From: Didymella arachidicola
Taxonomy: Eukaryota > Ascomycota > Dothideomycetes > Pleosporales > Didymellaceae
Reading direction: 5' to 3'
Assembly (NCBI GenBank): GCA_016630955.3
Contig: CM049987.1
Location: 2,170,001 to 2,234,000, forward strand
Length of the DNA: 64,000 nucleotides
Under the pieces are notes generated by a model, which worked only from the letters and a program-made list of their open reading frames with translations, was not told where the DNA came from and did no database searches. The position numbers and the translations under genes were made by a program. How positions within the stretch are numbered: position 1 is the stretch's first letter; each line of letters starts with the position of its first letter. Shown one piece after another: positions 48,701-58,064 of this stretch.

Positions 48701-49575
48701 TCTGTGAGCAGCGTGACGCATTCTTCTAGCTGTGCTGCATCCTGTGTTGCAAGCGGGTCTGCGATGTTTTGGGCACCCATTTCTACCAGCCCAGCGAACT
48801 TAGCTAGGCTCGCCTCTGGAACTCTGTAGTGGTACTGTTCTAGTTGCGGAGTGCCTGGTGTGGAGATGGGGACAGAGGTCACTATCGTCTCATGATCTGA
48901 GCCGCTGTGCATGCTAGCATCGACAGCAGACTGGGCAAACGGGATGTTAGAGAAGGTGAGGTCAAGAACGTGACCAGCGCAGTGTGTTGGCTGCCCTGGC
49001 ACACCAATGTAGTCCATAGACGCGTTGGCAGCCCATCTAGCTAGCTCCACTCCTCCGTTGGCTGCAGTGATGGTAGGCTCAAAGGATTCGTGTCTGGCGT
49101 TAAAGTCGCCCCCGACAAGGCAGAGCTGAGGGGGTGTCAGATGTGTGACGTATTGAATGACGTCTGGGGTGTGTGGCTGTCTGTAGCAGTTGAGTATGGC
49201 GACTCCATTTACTACCGCCCATAGCATGTCTGGGTGGTTGAGACTCTCTCTAGCCTGGTACCGTAGGTGGCGGCCTCTGCGGATGTATGTCATCACTCTA
49301 GGGCGGACTGAGCCTGGTGTGTTGGGGCTGTCCCAGGTGCTGATAGGTGCTAGGTGCTTGAAACCAGGGTGAGTGGATGTTCTCGAGTTGGCACATGCGA
49401 AGGGCTCTTGAACACACACAACATCTATGCCCTTCTGGAAGGCCAGCTCTAGTGTTGTGATGTGCCAGGGCGAGCATCTGCCGACGTTGGCCCAGCATAC
49501 ACGGAGTTGTCTGCTTGGTAGACTGTGCTGTTGACGCCTGTTGTGGGCTGGTATGTTGTAGGGGTGTTCTAGCAT
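45742..49575 (-). CDS. LINE ORF2: APE endonuclease, reverse transcriptase, RNase H
   Basis: 1277 aa. Residues about 25-235 are an apurinic-like endonuclease with VCVQEP (Glu 57), LVGGDFNARH (155-161) and the GSDHE end motif (225-229), used to nick target DNA. The reverse transcriptase (about 480-770) has AEVAMIPKVGK, WRPIALLSCIGK, VTLDVQGAFD, GTPQGSPLSPVLY and the catalytic FGYADDICLY (YADD 670-673). RNase H (about 980-1110) keeps the acidic set in IFSDGS, DAEVVGA, CIDSTSVV and GNEAADRLA. A C-terminal Cys/His motif follows (SCSCGRDKTPEHLVLC, about 1213). All catalytic residues are present, so it may be active. The start ATG lies in the overlap ATGCTAG with the ORF1 stop, suggesting translation by termination-reinitiation. 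Confidence 0.93.
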   Translation of the reverse strand: MLEHPYNIPAHNRRQQHSLPSRQLRVCWANVGRCSPWHITTLELAFQKGIDVVCVQEPFACANSRTSTHPGFKHLAPISTWDSPNTPGSVRPRVMTYIRRGRHLRYQARESLNHPDMLWAVVNGVAILNCYRQPHTPDVIQYVTHLTPPQLCLVGGDFNARHESFEPTITAANGGVELARWAANASMDYIGVPGQPTHCAGHVLDLTFSNIPFAQSAVDASMHSGSDHETIVTSVPISTPGTPQLEQYHYRVPEASLAKFAGLVEMGAQNIADPLATQDAAQLEECVTLLTEAIQHSVQAAGKLNRKEGRAAPWWTEECKTAYQAYKRARQLCSGSLPEERQAFKTTVRQAKRQYWRHVIDNARDDKDLFKIIAWHKLTPENQDTPLEVNNRTISDPLEKAEALRQEVLNRYTAEDDLGQRPDQEAAATLPWSTHISLEECERNTIGVSSTSPGTDRSTVRLLRACWTQVGELVRRIFQRCLELNHFPAQWKLAEVAMIPKVGKTDRTSPRSWRPIALLSCIGKGLERTVARRIAWTAMTHKILSPQHGGALPKRSAADLTAAFTHDTEAAWVLGKHVTMVTLDVQGAFDALLKNRLLHRMAQQGWPQRTILFVDSFLTDRRVQVRLGQVTTPSYAVACGTPQGSPLSPVLYTLYLAELLSMDTERRFGYADDICLYQASHSMDDNVELLAEDLREIRAWGEANKVTFAPEKQEMIHLTRQRSSYAPPCVVDEQLTIYPILPGGEHSQPALRWLGVWFDRRLTFRRHVATRTAKAAKVAYHIRSLARTTYGPPASSLRKATVACVYPSLLYGTECWYRGRTKKPHTLKPGRPQEVSAYIGWHIAAIDKTLAIAARGILPAWRTTPIAALFRDAGLLPAAVALEEARLRFATHLRTTDADHPLTRRTAVPIVNRGVKTGQPQRVKTKVQQMASLLPETPRTTLSAPHYSTGCRTDPTLSLDKKTAAKAFKEWWAQLSPLEVTIFSDGSEQYTKEGEKRVTYGFAVYQNGKQLHTGRGSLNPTSHVFDAEVVGAWRGLQHTVRQPELRTRRIWLCIDSTSVVWCLRGDAPPTSQWAFLECHGAMETHDVSIKWAPGHLDIEGNEAADRLANLEAQHPSPPTGKAALPTLSGIKTIARKTLRHTQQTWWSDKKTKLSKWYKSWDLDYAPRSSPRELDLPRATLARLLSIQSRHGDFAWYHRMYNHKDANLSCSCGRDKTPEHLVLCRKTRGSFSRWPLRPLILPSSQADGLAYTAALVKEPEAFDAFVKLTQYFTKICPR

Positions 49576-51230
49576 GACGATGGCGGGTCATCGCTCATGC
49601 TGGTGTCTTCCCTCTCCGAGGTGGACGGGTCAGTGTGGATAGTCGATTGTGGGCGGATGCTGCCGGCAGACAGCTGTCCTACATTGAGGCTTCTCTGGCC
49701 TGTGGCGGCCCGCCTTGGTCTCTTTGCTCTGCCAGTGGAAGAGGAGGATGGATAGGAGTTAGTCGTTGTAGGAAGTGATGCGGAAGCCCTGCTATCTCCT
49801 TCTTGCCTCTGGGTGGGAGGCTGGGGAGGCGCTGTCTCCGATGCCTCTAGAGGAGTAGTCTCAGGCTGAAGCGTTGCCTGTCTGAGGGTCTCTTCGACTG
49901 TCCTGTAGAGGTGCTGCTGTGCTATCTTGCCTGCGCGTCGGATAGCCTTCAGCTCGGCTCTTGTAGGCTTGATGCTGTGTCCGTTGACCCGGCGAGGGGC
50001 TGCAGGGCAGTTGGCGTGGCTAGCTGGGTGTGGTCCGTGGCAGTTGGCGCACACGGCTTTGTGGGCGCAGTTGTCCCCGTACGGTCCTTGGTGTCTGTCT
50101 GTGCGGTCTCCACAGTGCACGCAGCGCGCTACCTGGGTGCATCGGGCAGCGTTACAGTAGCCCTGGCAGCCTGGGTTGTGGCGCTGGATGGTAGGGTGCT
50201 TGTTGATCACCTTGGAGTACTCGCTGATACCAAAAAGGCGGAACGAGCGGACTGGCTCCTTGTAAGAGATGATCCAGGTGGTAAGGCCACGGTGGTTGGC
50301 TCCATGTCGTGAGGCCCTGCAGCTGACCGGCTGCCTGCCTGTTTGCGAGCATACCTCTTCCTCCACTAGCTGGATAGTCGTGGGTAGTTCTGTGCCGTCG
50401 AGGGTTCGAAGGGAACTGGGTACTCCCTGTACTGCGTAGTTGATCCAGCGTTCTGGGACCCTTACCGCGTCTCCGTCTAGTGCTCTCGCTAGAAGTTCCT
50501 GGTTTTCTTGGGTTAGAAGCTGGTCCCGGATAGACTTATTAGCTGGGGTGATCGCCCAGCCTGTTTTGATTGGTGATGCGGCAGGTATGTCCCTCAGGGT
50601 GATTCCTCCTATGCTCTTGCAAACTGCCTGTCTTACCGCAAATGGTGAGGGTTGTTGCAGTCGCATTGTTGGGTTGGAGATGGCTATGAAGATTCGATCG
50701 TCTTCTTTGGGCTTAGCCGACGGACCAGGCCGGGGTTTAGCAGGGATCAGGGGTCGGTTGGCACCCCTATCTGAGATTTGGGGGTCTCTGGCTACGTCCG
50801 CCCAAGAGCGGCGTCCTGACTCTTGGCTCCCGGGGTTGCTGTGATTAGTGTCACTGCTCCAGCGAGAGCTAGGGGGAGAGTTGCTTGGGGAGAGGGAGGT
50901 CAGCGCGTGAACGACCCTCTGCTGCAGCTCCTGTGCGATCCTGGCTTCTTGCGGGTTAGTGTAGCCCTGTGCGTGTTGATCTACGGCTGCTGCGAAGGCA
51001 GTAGTGATGGTGTTCCATAGCTGGGTAATTTGCTGAGTCTCAGCGATGTGGCGTTGGACGGCATCAGAGACTCGAGGTTTGGGAGCGCCCCCACCGGGGT
51101 TCTGGCTGCTCAGAAGGGGCGCATGGTGCTGCATGTCCTCCTGGGGCCGTCTTGGAGCGCGTGTATACAACTGCTGGGGGATCTCGTAGTATGGGGACCC
51201 TGTGTGCTGGGAAGAGGGAGACTCTGCCAT
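49569..51230 (-). CDS. LINE ORF1: Gag-like nucleic-acid-binding protein
   Basis: 553 aa, ATG at 51230. The N-terminal half is Pro/Gln/Ser-rich and disordered; the middle (about 180-330) is a folded RNA-binding-like region (IFIAISNPTMRLQ, ITPANKSIRDQLL, RFRLFGISEYSKV in outline). A Cys/His array follows (about 340-410) with three knuckle-like units (GCQGYCNAARC, CVHCGDRTDRHQGPYGDNC, CANCHGPHPASHANC), usual for ORF1 of Tad, I and Jockey elements. The C-terminal tail is Thr/Pro/Ser-rich. The protein should bind the element RNA in a ribonucleoprotein with ORF2. Its stop overlaps the ORF2 start by 7 nt. Confidence 0.9.
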   Translation of the reverse strand: MAESPSSQHTGSPYYEIPQQLYTRAPRRPQEDMQHHAPLLSSQNPGGGAPKPRVSDAVQRHIAETQQITQLWNTITTAFAAAVDQHAQGYTNPQEARIAQELQQRVVHALTSLSPSNSPPSSRWSSDTNHSNPGSQESGRRSWADVARDPQISDRGANRPLIPAKPRPGPSAKPKEDDRIFIAISNPTMRLQQPSPFAVRQAVCKSIGGITLRDIPAASPIKTGWAITPANKSIRDQLLTQENQELLARALDGDAVRVPERWINYAVQGVPSSLRTLDGTELPTTIQLVEEEVCSQTGRQPVSCRASRHGANHRGLTTWIISYKEPVRSFRLFGISEYSKVINKHPTIQRHNPGCQGYCNAARCTQVARCVHCGDRTDRHQGPYGDNCAHKAVCANCHGPHPASHANCPAAPRRVNGHSIKPTRAELKAIRRAGKIAQQHLYRTVEETLRQATLQPETTPLEASETAPPQPPTQRQEGDSRASASLPTTTNSYPSSSSTGRAKRPRRAATGQRSLNVGQLSAGSIRPQSTIHTDPSTSEREDTSMSDDPPSSC

Positions 51231-51406
51231 CCTATTAAGCTCCTTGCGCGTCGCGCAGGGGGCCTAGGCGGACGTTAGAGGTACTCCCAGAGTGGCCGCA
51301 GTGAGCCGGATCGTTTGCTGTGATTTTTGGGGCTTCTGTGAAGGAAACCCAGAAATCAAAAGATTGGTGTTCGGTGCTCATATGGGGCGTTGCTAACGGG
51401 TAGTAG

Positions 51407-51501
51407 ATACAAGTCAGGCTTCGAAAGAGAAGTCTGCAAAGATCTTGAAGGAACTAGGCGAGGACGGCGTTTTCCATGGAAAACAGGGTAAAGGAGAATG
51501 A
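51407..51501 (+). pseudogene. Orphan last exon of a second con-6 gene
   Basis: After an intron-like end (GCTAAC..TAGTAG) 95 nt encode TSQASKEKSAKILKELGEDG then a VFHGKQGKGE end and TGA, matching the second exon of the con-6 gene at 51948-52269 in length and in most residues. No first exon with a start codon and the SNP repeat is found on either side of the LINE, so this is a truncated tandem duplicate. The LINE 5' end lies directly upstream; whether the LINE insertion caused the loss is not shown. Confidence 0.8.
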
Positions 51502-51947
51502 ATTCTACGGGGATATGTCCATTCGTTAGGACAGTGGCATGTCTGGCCAAGAGTCGCTGTTCGCCCGATGGCAGAGGCGTCCAATGTGGTCTTTCTCACA
51601 GGCGTTATAGGCTGAATCTCAATCCAACAATCTTCGCAGCATCGCGATGCATCTCAGATCGATGAACGGGGCCCCGCTATTCGTGCCGTCCAGAACATGG
51701 CCACGCATCTAGACTACACTGTTCATCTCTCCAGCCCTCTCATTGGAAGGCCTACTCATATCTAAGTCAACAAACAGGATGTCACACCTTGCAGGGGCAC
51801 GATGACATACCAAGAGAGCCACAACAAGCATGAGATAAAAGCAGTGTACATAAATGCTCGATCTACCCGCGACGTACAGGGTTACACCACGAACTCGTAT
51901 TCGCTACCTTGCACACAGGATCAACCTTACACACATCTCCAATCACA
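51502..51947. other. Upstream region of con-6
   Basis: 445 bp between the exon remnant and the intact con-6 start. A GAGATAAAAG motif and ACATAAAT lie about 95-115 bp before the start and could be part of its promoter. Confidence 0.4.
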
Positions 51948-52269
51948 ATGGCCGACAGAACAGGACACCAGGGCATCACCGCGCCCAGCTACACCGCAGC
52001 CGAGCAGAACATTGACAACACCACAGAGGACATCAGCAACAAGGCACAGGGCCACAAGGCCAACTTGAGCAACCCAAGTAAGGACCACCAACTCGAGTCT
52101 CGTTCTATGACATGTTCTCGGAAACGATGCGTGAGGGGTTGCGTGACGCGTTCTGGCGAGCACTGACGACATAGATACAAGCGAAGCGAGCAAAGAGAAG
52201 TCTAGACAAGCGCTCAAGGAGCTTGGGGGTGAAGAGGTGTTTTATGGAAAGCAGGGGAAGGGCGAGTAG
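51948..52269 (+). CDS. con-6: Conidiation-specific protein 6 (Con-6) homologue
   Basis: Two exons, 51948-52077 and 52175-52269, 74 aa. The 97-nt intron begins GTAAGG and ends CATAG; joining gives GHKANLSNPNTSEASKEKSR, the Con-6 repeat core (GHKAxLxNPNxSxxAKxxS). The N-terminus (MADRTGHQGITAPSYTAAEQ) and Gly/Lys-rich end are hydrophilic, with no signal peptide. Con-6 is a small, highly expressed protein of conidia and stress conditions, first known from Neurospora; its molecular role is unclear. Only one repeat unit is present, while many homologues have two. A truncated duplicate lies 450 bp upstream. Confidence 0.88.
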
Positions 52270-54019
52270 CATGATCTCGGCTGGGCTTGGTAGTCTGGAA
52301 GAGGGGAGTTGAGCAGGTGGAGTTGTTTTAACTGGTTGTGATTTCCTTCCACATGAGCTTCTTAACTAGCGTTATTTATCGACGCTATTGGAGGGATATT
52401 TCGTGGATCCCCTCTCGCTTATAGCTTCAATCAATCATACTGTGGTACTTCAACGGTTTTGGCCTCTGACAGGCCCTCTGCTGACCTAGTCGCTGATGTT
52501 GTGAGAATGAGCGGACTGCGGGGGCTTCAATTTTGTGGATTGAGTATCAGCACAAGCCTTAGATCTTGAACGCCAGCAGAGCAGATTCTTTATGCCCTGT
52601 TCTTGCTATGCAGTGATGTTGAAAGGTGGGTGAAGGTGGGGCCTGGAGTATTACGTCATCAGGTAGACTGTCTGGTCTTACTTCGTTATTCTTGCCCCGC
52701 GTCGCACTATTTGATGCCTCTTTATCTGATCGTCTCTTCGTTCATATCTTCTATTCCCACCGTACTGTTAGTAATCGCAGGCATCTCTCTGGTGCACCAA
52801 ACTATCCGGTCCCTACAGCTGACCGCCGCAACTCGTATATTCTGAATTGCAACTTCATCGCAGCGACAGTCGTGACAAGGGGTGAAAAGCAAATAACTTG
52901 CAGGATACGATGACTACTCCCAAGCCCAAATCGAGAAATACGAAAATCTGGGGCGGCGAATAGAGCAGTCCCAAAGCCAGCAACACCTCCTTCCCTCTCC
53001 AGCGATCAACCCTGGAGTAATCTTACATCGAGGAGCTTCGCCTCCACAGGACCAAAGATGAAGGCCCAGGCTATGCGGAAAACGACCGAATTGCCATCAA
53101 ACGAGGCTGTTCTTAATCAGCGTTCGGAAATTGTCGCGGTCTTGGAACTTGAAGGTGCTTCCTCGGGCGTTCCTAGGCCAGCTGCACAGACCTACGAGCG
53201 AGTCTGGCTTCACCCCCATCCCGCCCACGTTCATCGACCATTAACGACACCAGATACCACAACACCATGTTTCAAGCTAATCCCCGCTGATGTCAAGATG
53301 TCAGAATGACGCCAAGACTGCCCACCCGCACATCCAGCACGTTGTTGAATCCGTGTACACGCGTACAGAGCCCGATGACGCACGCAAACGTGCCATGCCG
53401 CCGCTACAGCTCCGTGAACTTTGTGCAGCGTTGGCTGCTTTCATCACGACCTCATGGGCAAAAAGCCCCATCAGATCGGTGCATTTACATATCCAACCTC
53501 GGATCACCTTAGGATCGCCGCTTCCGTGATGTGCGTTGGCTTGTACGCACGTCTTGATTCCGCTTGCAACACCGCAGACGGCAGTTGTATAGTAACATAC
53601 TGTGTACGACGACGGCTTACAAAGAGCATGCAGTACGCGCGTGTTCTCTATCAGATGCAAGAGTTCAAGTGTTTCTGCTGTAGATCTTGTATCTGGGATT
53701 GCTTTTCAGCGATTGCCTGACCCGTAGAGTATCAAAATTGCCGATCAACGGCGCCAATGCTGTAGGACAACGCTCCGTCTGGGTACTGCCGCTGGTGATG
53801 CGTCCTTGCTCAGCCCCGTCATGGACGGTGTTGACAATGTACCACAGTAGGGCACCTCGTTATTTGCGCCGAGGGTAAGTCCGCATTCGGATTATAAGGT
53901 TCCTCATTCCTCAACAAGCAGGCGATAGAAGCGGCTGCTGTAGTATATCTGCATCAACTTGAAAACCCTCCGACACTTCTACCACGTCACTTCAACCTCA
54001 GTTTTACATCGCGTCCGCA
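52270..54019. other. Long intergenic region
   Basis: 1.75 kb with short overlapping frames only; none is family-like. No repeat ends or RNA genes recognised. Confidence 0.45.
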
Positions 54020-55253
54020 ATGCGCTATCAGACTACAGCAGCGTTGCTTGCAAGCTTGGGCCTTGGTACGTGACACTGTTAGTAGACTGTTACGAAGACT
54101 GACAGTTTCAGGCGCTCTTGCACAGACAAAGATTGAGCAGACATGTGTGACCAATGATGTCTGTTACAAGCTCAATATCCCCCAAGCCACTGCTCAGAAT
54201 GGCAGCAGCGGGAATGTATACCTCTCGCTCAGTGCACCCACAACATACACTTGGGTCGGCCTCGGGATGGGATCGAGCATGGCGAACACGAACATGTTCA
54301 TCATATACACTGATGGCAACGGGAATGTTACACTTTCGCCACGCTACTCGGAAGGATATTCACTGCCACAGTACGTTGACACCCTTGACGTTGAGCTGCT
54401 CAACGGTTCCGGTGTTGCGGACGGTGTTATGACAGCGAACTTCCGTTGCGGAGGTTGCTCGAGCAGTGCAGACTTTGGTGCCCAGAGTGGAAGTTGGATA
54501 CATGCTCGGAAGAGCGGAGAAGCCCTGGACACCACAGACGCTCAAGCCGCATTCCCACAGCACGACAATGAGGGCGGCTTCACATGGCAGTATGCCGACG
54601 CGGTTGGCGGTGCAAGTGCAAACCCCTTTACAGCTACAGACGCGATCATCTCCAGCTCATTTAGCGGCGGCGGCGGCAGGTCCATGCGAGGAAACATCCT
54701 CCTTGTCCACGGCATCTTTGCCTCTCTCGCTTTCCTCGTCTTCTTCCCTGTTGGAGCCATCGTCATACGCCTGGGCATGTTTAACAATATCGTCGCAGTA
54801 CACGTCGCGACTCAGATCTTTGCCTGGCTGCTTTTCATCACCGCGTTCGGACTCGGCTTGTACTATGGCATCACTGGCGACTATATGTCCGAGACCCACT
54901 CCATCATCGGCCTTGTCTTGCTAGCACTGCTGTTTGTGCAGCCACTGGCTGGCTGGCTGCACCACCGCCAGTTCTTGCGCAGCGGTCAGCGCAGTGCTGT
55001 CTCCCACAGTCATATCTGGATTGGTCGCGTTGCGATCATTCTTGGTATGATCAATGGTGGACTCGGACTAGAGCTGGGTGGAGTTGAGACACGGTATGTA
55101 ATTGCGTATAGTGTCGTTGCTGGAGTCATCGGGTTTGCTTACCTCATCTCGATTGTTTTTGGAGAGATTACGAGGAGTCGTCGCCTAAGTGTTGCCAGTA
55201 GTCAACATGAGAAGATCAACCGGTCCCCAGAGCGTGTATCCGTCAGTGCATAG
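54020..55253 (+). CDS. Secreted DOMON plus cytochrome b561 membrane protein
   Basis: Two exons, 54020-54065 and 54112-55253, 395 aa. The 46-nt intron (GTACGT, AGACTGAC, TTTCAG) splits the signal peptide MRYQTTAALLASLGLGALAQ. A DOMON/CDH-type cytochrome domain (about 25-200) has WVGLGMGSSMANTNMFIIYTDG, whose Met residues are candidates for axial heme ligation as in cellobiose dehydrogenase cytochromes. A Gly/Ser linker leads to a b561-type core of five to six helices with His in LLVHGIFASLAF, VAVHVATQIF, THSIIGLVLLALL and HSHIWIGRVAII, expected heme b ligands. The C-terminal tail is cytosolic. Such proteins pass electrons across the membrane and are linked to iron or oxidative chemistry at the surface; exact partners are unknown. 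Confidence 0.9.
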
Positions 55254-55809
55254 GCACTATAACATTTAGTCGCCATTGCGGATTGGGATGGTTCGATAGG
55301 TGTATCTGTAGGTGTATCTGAATCTCAAGCGCTGTTTACTCACGTATGTTCGTTGATGTGGTAGCCGTTCCAACACTTGTCGTTCTGCGTGATTTGCGGT
55401 AGTATCTCAGCAGTGTCGTCCCTTCGAACTTTTCTTATCGTAAAAGGAAAGTTGAATGGCATACCATGGATCATCGGCACGCTAAAGCATCCAGTCGTCT
55501 CTCCCGCCGCAACTTGACCACATCTGGCGATGAGCCGGATCTACTGGTGGGTTAGCCGAGGTGGACTGCCGTGGCTACAGCCAATCAGTAATGTTGGCAC
55601 GCGCGACTCCGCCACCACGAGCGGAGGATCCGGGTCCAATAACACTTCCTCACATGTCTGACAAGAGAGGCTGAGCCATTTTCAAAATGACTGCCTCAAC
55701 CCACCTCGCTCTTGCGAACAGAACTTGCCAACTAACAATAACCCTCCGTCCTTGATATTCTGTTGCGTTCAACTTGCGCTGGTCGACACACATCGGCTTG
55801 TGCGACATC
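55254..55809. other. Intergenic region
   Basis: 556 bp between two genes on the same strand; nothing recognised apart from likely promoter sequence of the next gene. Confidence 0.45.
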
Positions 55810-56535
55810 ATGATCTTCGGTGGCCTGGAGATAGTAGCCGGCGGCTACTTTGCGCACAAATACTACAAGAACAAGAATGAAAAGAGAAGGCTGGAAGAAG
55901 AGGCGATCCATCGAAGGAATAACACGTTTCCCAGCAACAGGCCAGCTAGCAACAGGACGCCTAGCTACCCGCAACAACCGCAGTTCCCACACCAGGAGCA
56001 GTTCCCACACCAGGAGCAGCGCCCACAACAACAACCACAAAAGTATGCCTGTCATGCGCCGATGCCGTATGATGAAGGACAGGCTCAAGGCAGGCAGCAG
56101 CTGAGACCCAAACCGAGCCATACACAGTCCTTTACTATCCCAAGGCGTCCCTTACCTCAGCCCGTACCGCAGCGCAAACCCGACATCGTCATTCAGCCTA
56201 GTCTGCAGCGTGCAGACTCAATGGCTACGCTGAGCCGCATGCCCATCGCCAATGGGTACCGGCCGAGCAACCAGGGTGGACTGAACCCATCACATGCAAC
56301 GGGCAACCTCCAGCCGATCCACCAGTCGCCGTACGGCAATGCGGCTTTCGCAATGAGCTCGCCGGCATTTGGAGGATCGAATATGTCGCCGGTGGCTGTT
56401 CATGAAGGTGGCCACTCGGTGGATGACAATTGGGAAACGTATGGTCATGGAGCGCAGGGGCACTCGACGTATGCGCCGACAGAGGCAAGCACGCAGCTGG
56501 GTGAGCGGGATCCTCCACCCCCATATGCACCCTGA
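55810..56535 (+). CDS. Gln/Pro-rich protein with C-terminal PY motif
   Basis: 241 aa from ATG 55810 (MIFGGLEIVAGGYFAHKYYK); an earlier in-frame extension without ATG is ignored. The first 15 residues are moderately hydrophobic and followed by a charged helix (KNKNEKRRLEEEAIHRR), like a tail-anchored or membrane-touching N-terminus. The rest is Gln/Pro/Ser-rich and disordered, with an 18-nt tandem duplication (55981-56016) giving QFPHQE twice. It ends in DPPPPYAP, a PPxY motif of the kind bound by WW domains of Rsp5/Nedd4 ubiquitin ligases. No known family; a role as ubiquitin-ligase adaptor is only suggested by the motif. Confidence 0.7.
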   Translation: MIFGGLEIVAGGYFAHKYYKNKNEKRRLEEEAIHRRNNTFPSNRPASNRTPSYPQQPQFPHQEQFPHQEQRPQQQPQKYACHAPMPYDEGQAQGRQQLRPKPSHTQSFTIPRRPLPQPVPQRKPDIVIQPSLQRADSMATLSRMPIANGYRPSNQGGLNPSHATGNLQPIHQSPYGNAAFAMSSPAFGGSNMSPVAVHEGGHSVDDNWETYGHGAQGHSTYAPTEASTQLGERDPPPPYAP

Positions 56536-57246
56536 GGAAGGTTGGACCGGACATTTCGCGAAGCGCAATGAGCTTGGACGCAGGCGCTCGAGCAACGGGT
56601 GCTCGTCCTTCTTTCGACTCTTGATTGGATTCGTGTGCTTTACGTATCACAATTTTAATAATTGGGGAGGGGTTTGAGGCTGACACTCATGGCTATTGCT
56701 AAGATAATATCATTCTGGTTTGAACCTACCATCACTTCTTCAGCGGTACAAATGCTGGTTTGTTACAACATAATGATGATTTTCGCACACAATGGACCGA
56801 CAGAGTGCACACCAAATGCGTTTCCACACTCTGCACCCACTCAATTGCGAGGCAGAGAGGCAGTCACTTGAGCCACGCCTGATTAGGCAGCTGGGGAGTT
56901 GTGAAATCTTCGAGTAAAGAGCACATATCGAGAAGGAGGAAGCAGTAAGCAGCAATAGCGAGGACGGAGTGACCGGACGACAGAGGATGTGTAAAGAGGG
57001 GCAAACATAACGTCAGTTACTGTGCGACCACGTTCTACACTGAGCGGCAATATGATCGGGTACTTGGGGCTTCAACCTGATCGCAGAGCGCATAAGGTAT
57101 GCAAGTTTTTGGCTTGGCGAATGACTTGCTGACTCGATTTAGCGGACTGAAACGCGCTCTCAGATGCGATGAATCTGAATCTCAGTCATCAAAGGTTCAA
57201 GGGTGTGAGCGCCTCGACGATCTGCCGCATGAAGCACACCGAAGTA
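56536..57246. other. Intergenic region before the MITE cluster
   Basis: No gene recognised; overlapping short frames only. Confidence 0.45.
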
Positions 57247-57480
57247 CTGTGGTCTCCGGCAAAAGTAGCGTCCCTTGGTGAGTGCAGTGACTAGTGTACA
57301 GAACTCCTTACAGGGCAATCCTAACGGGCACGCTTGGATAGAGACTGTATTAGTAAGGCAGATCCTACTCTTTAATTGGTGTAGATTATGTTATAAATCT
57401 CGCGAGGGGCTTAATCTAACCCCTGTCTAATCCTTGTCTGCACTGACCAAGGGACTCTACTTTTGCCGGAGACCACACAG
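57247..57480. mobile_element. Small TA-flanked inverted-repeat element (MITE-beta)
   Basis: Inverted repeats of about 41-43 bp: left from 57247 (CTGTGGTCTCCGGCAAAAGT), right ending 57480 and reading CTGTGTGGTCTCCGGCAAAA in reverse; the left one lacks two bases. TA at 57245-57246 and 57481-57482. About 234 bp, non-coding, AT-rich centre. Confidence 0.8.
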
Positions 57481-57482
57481 TA

Positions 57483-57636
57483 CAGGATAGGTCCATGAAT
57501 GGACAAGAAAACAAGGGCCAAGGTCGATCGCAGAACAACCAATCAAGGCCGTTCAATGTAGGTACTGGCCATTCAGAAACCTCGAGAAACGTCTGTGCGC
57601 CACCTCGTATTCTCATTCATTCATGGACCTATCCTG
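57483..57636. mobile_element. MITE-alpha copy 1
   Basis: 154 bp with perfectly matching ends CAGGATAGGTCCATGAATG, TA at 57481-57482 (shared with MITE-beta) and 57637-57638. The inside is nearly identical to copy 2 in reverse orientation. Confidence 0.85.
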
Positions 57637-57909
57637 TACAGAACATTTGCTTCTGAGATCGGACTTCGTCCGTTATGGTCCGCAAATAGGGCCGGTGCCG
57701 TGAGGACATACAGGCCATGTACAAACGCTTAACTCCTGACTGCTCAGTCCGCGCCTAGATGAGCGATTGTCATACCCCGGTCGGCGTTCAAAAGGATCGC
57801 CGGGTCCTCCCGAGCCGTGCACTCCAGCTACAGCAATGAATTTGATTCTTCATCCATTTCGTCACTCTGTGCACATTGAGGCTCATGGCCTAACGTATTC
57901 TTTCAGATA

Positions 57910-58062
57910 CAAGGTGGGTGCATGAATGAATGAGAATACGAGGTGGCGCACAGACGTTTCTCGAGGTTTCTGAATGGCCAGTACCTACATTGAACGGCCT
58001 TATTGGTTGTTCTGCGGTCGACATTGGCCCTTGTTTTCTTGTCCATTCATGCACCCCTCTTG
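57910..58062. mobile_element. MITE-alpha copy 2
   Basis: 153 bp, ends CAAGGTGGGTGCATGAATG and, in reverse, CAAGAGGGGTGCATGAATG; TA at 57908-57909 and 58063-58064 (shared with copy 3). Inverted relative to copy 1. Confidence 0.85.
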
Positions 58063-58064
58063 TA

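Larger units (their letters stand above)
45620..51340 (-). mobile_element. Tad/I-type LINE retrotransposon, apparently full-length
   Basis: Minus-strand element with ORF1 (zinc-knuckle Gag-like) and ORF2 (APE endonuclease, reverse transcriptase, RNase H), both open. The 3' UTR is short (about 75 nt) and seems to end in a tail of about five imperfect CACCCCTC units instead of poly(A). The 5' end lies between the ORF1 start and the con-6 exon remnant at 51407; I could not find a clear target-site duplication, so both outer limits are approximate. No RIP-like damage is visible in the ORFs, unlike in the DNA transposons to the left. Confidence 0.85.
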
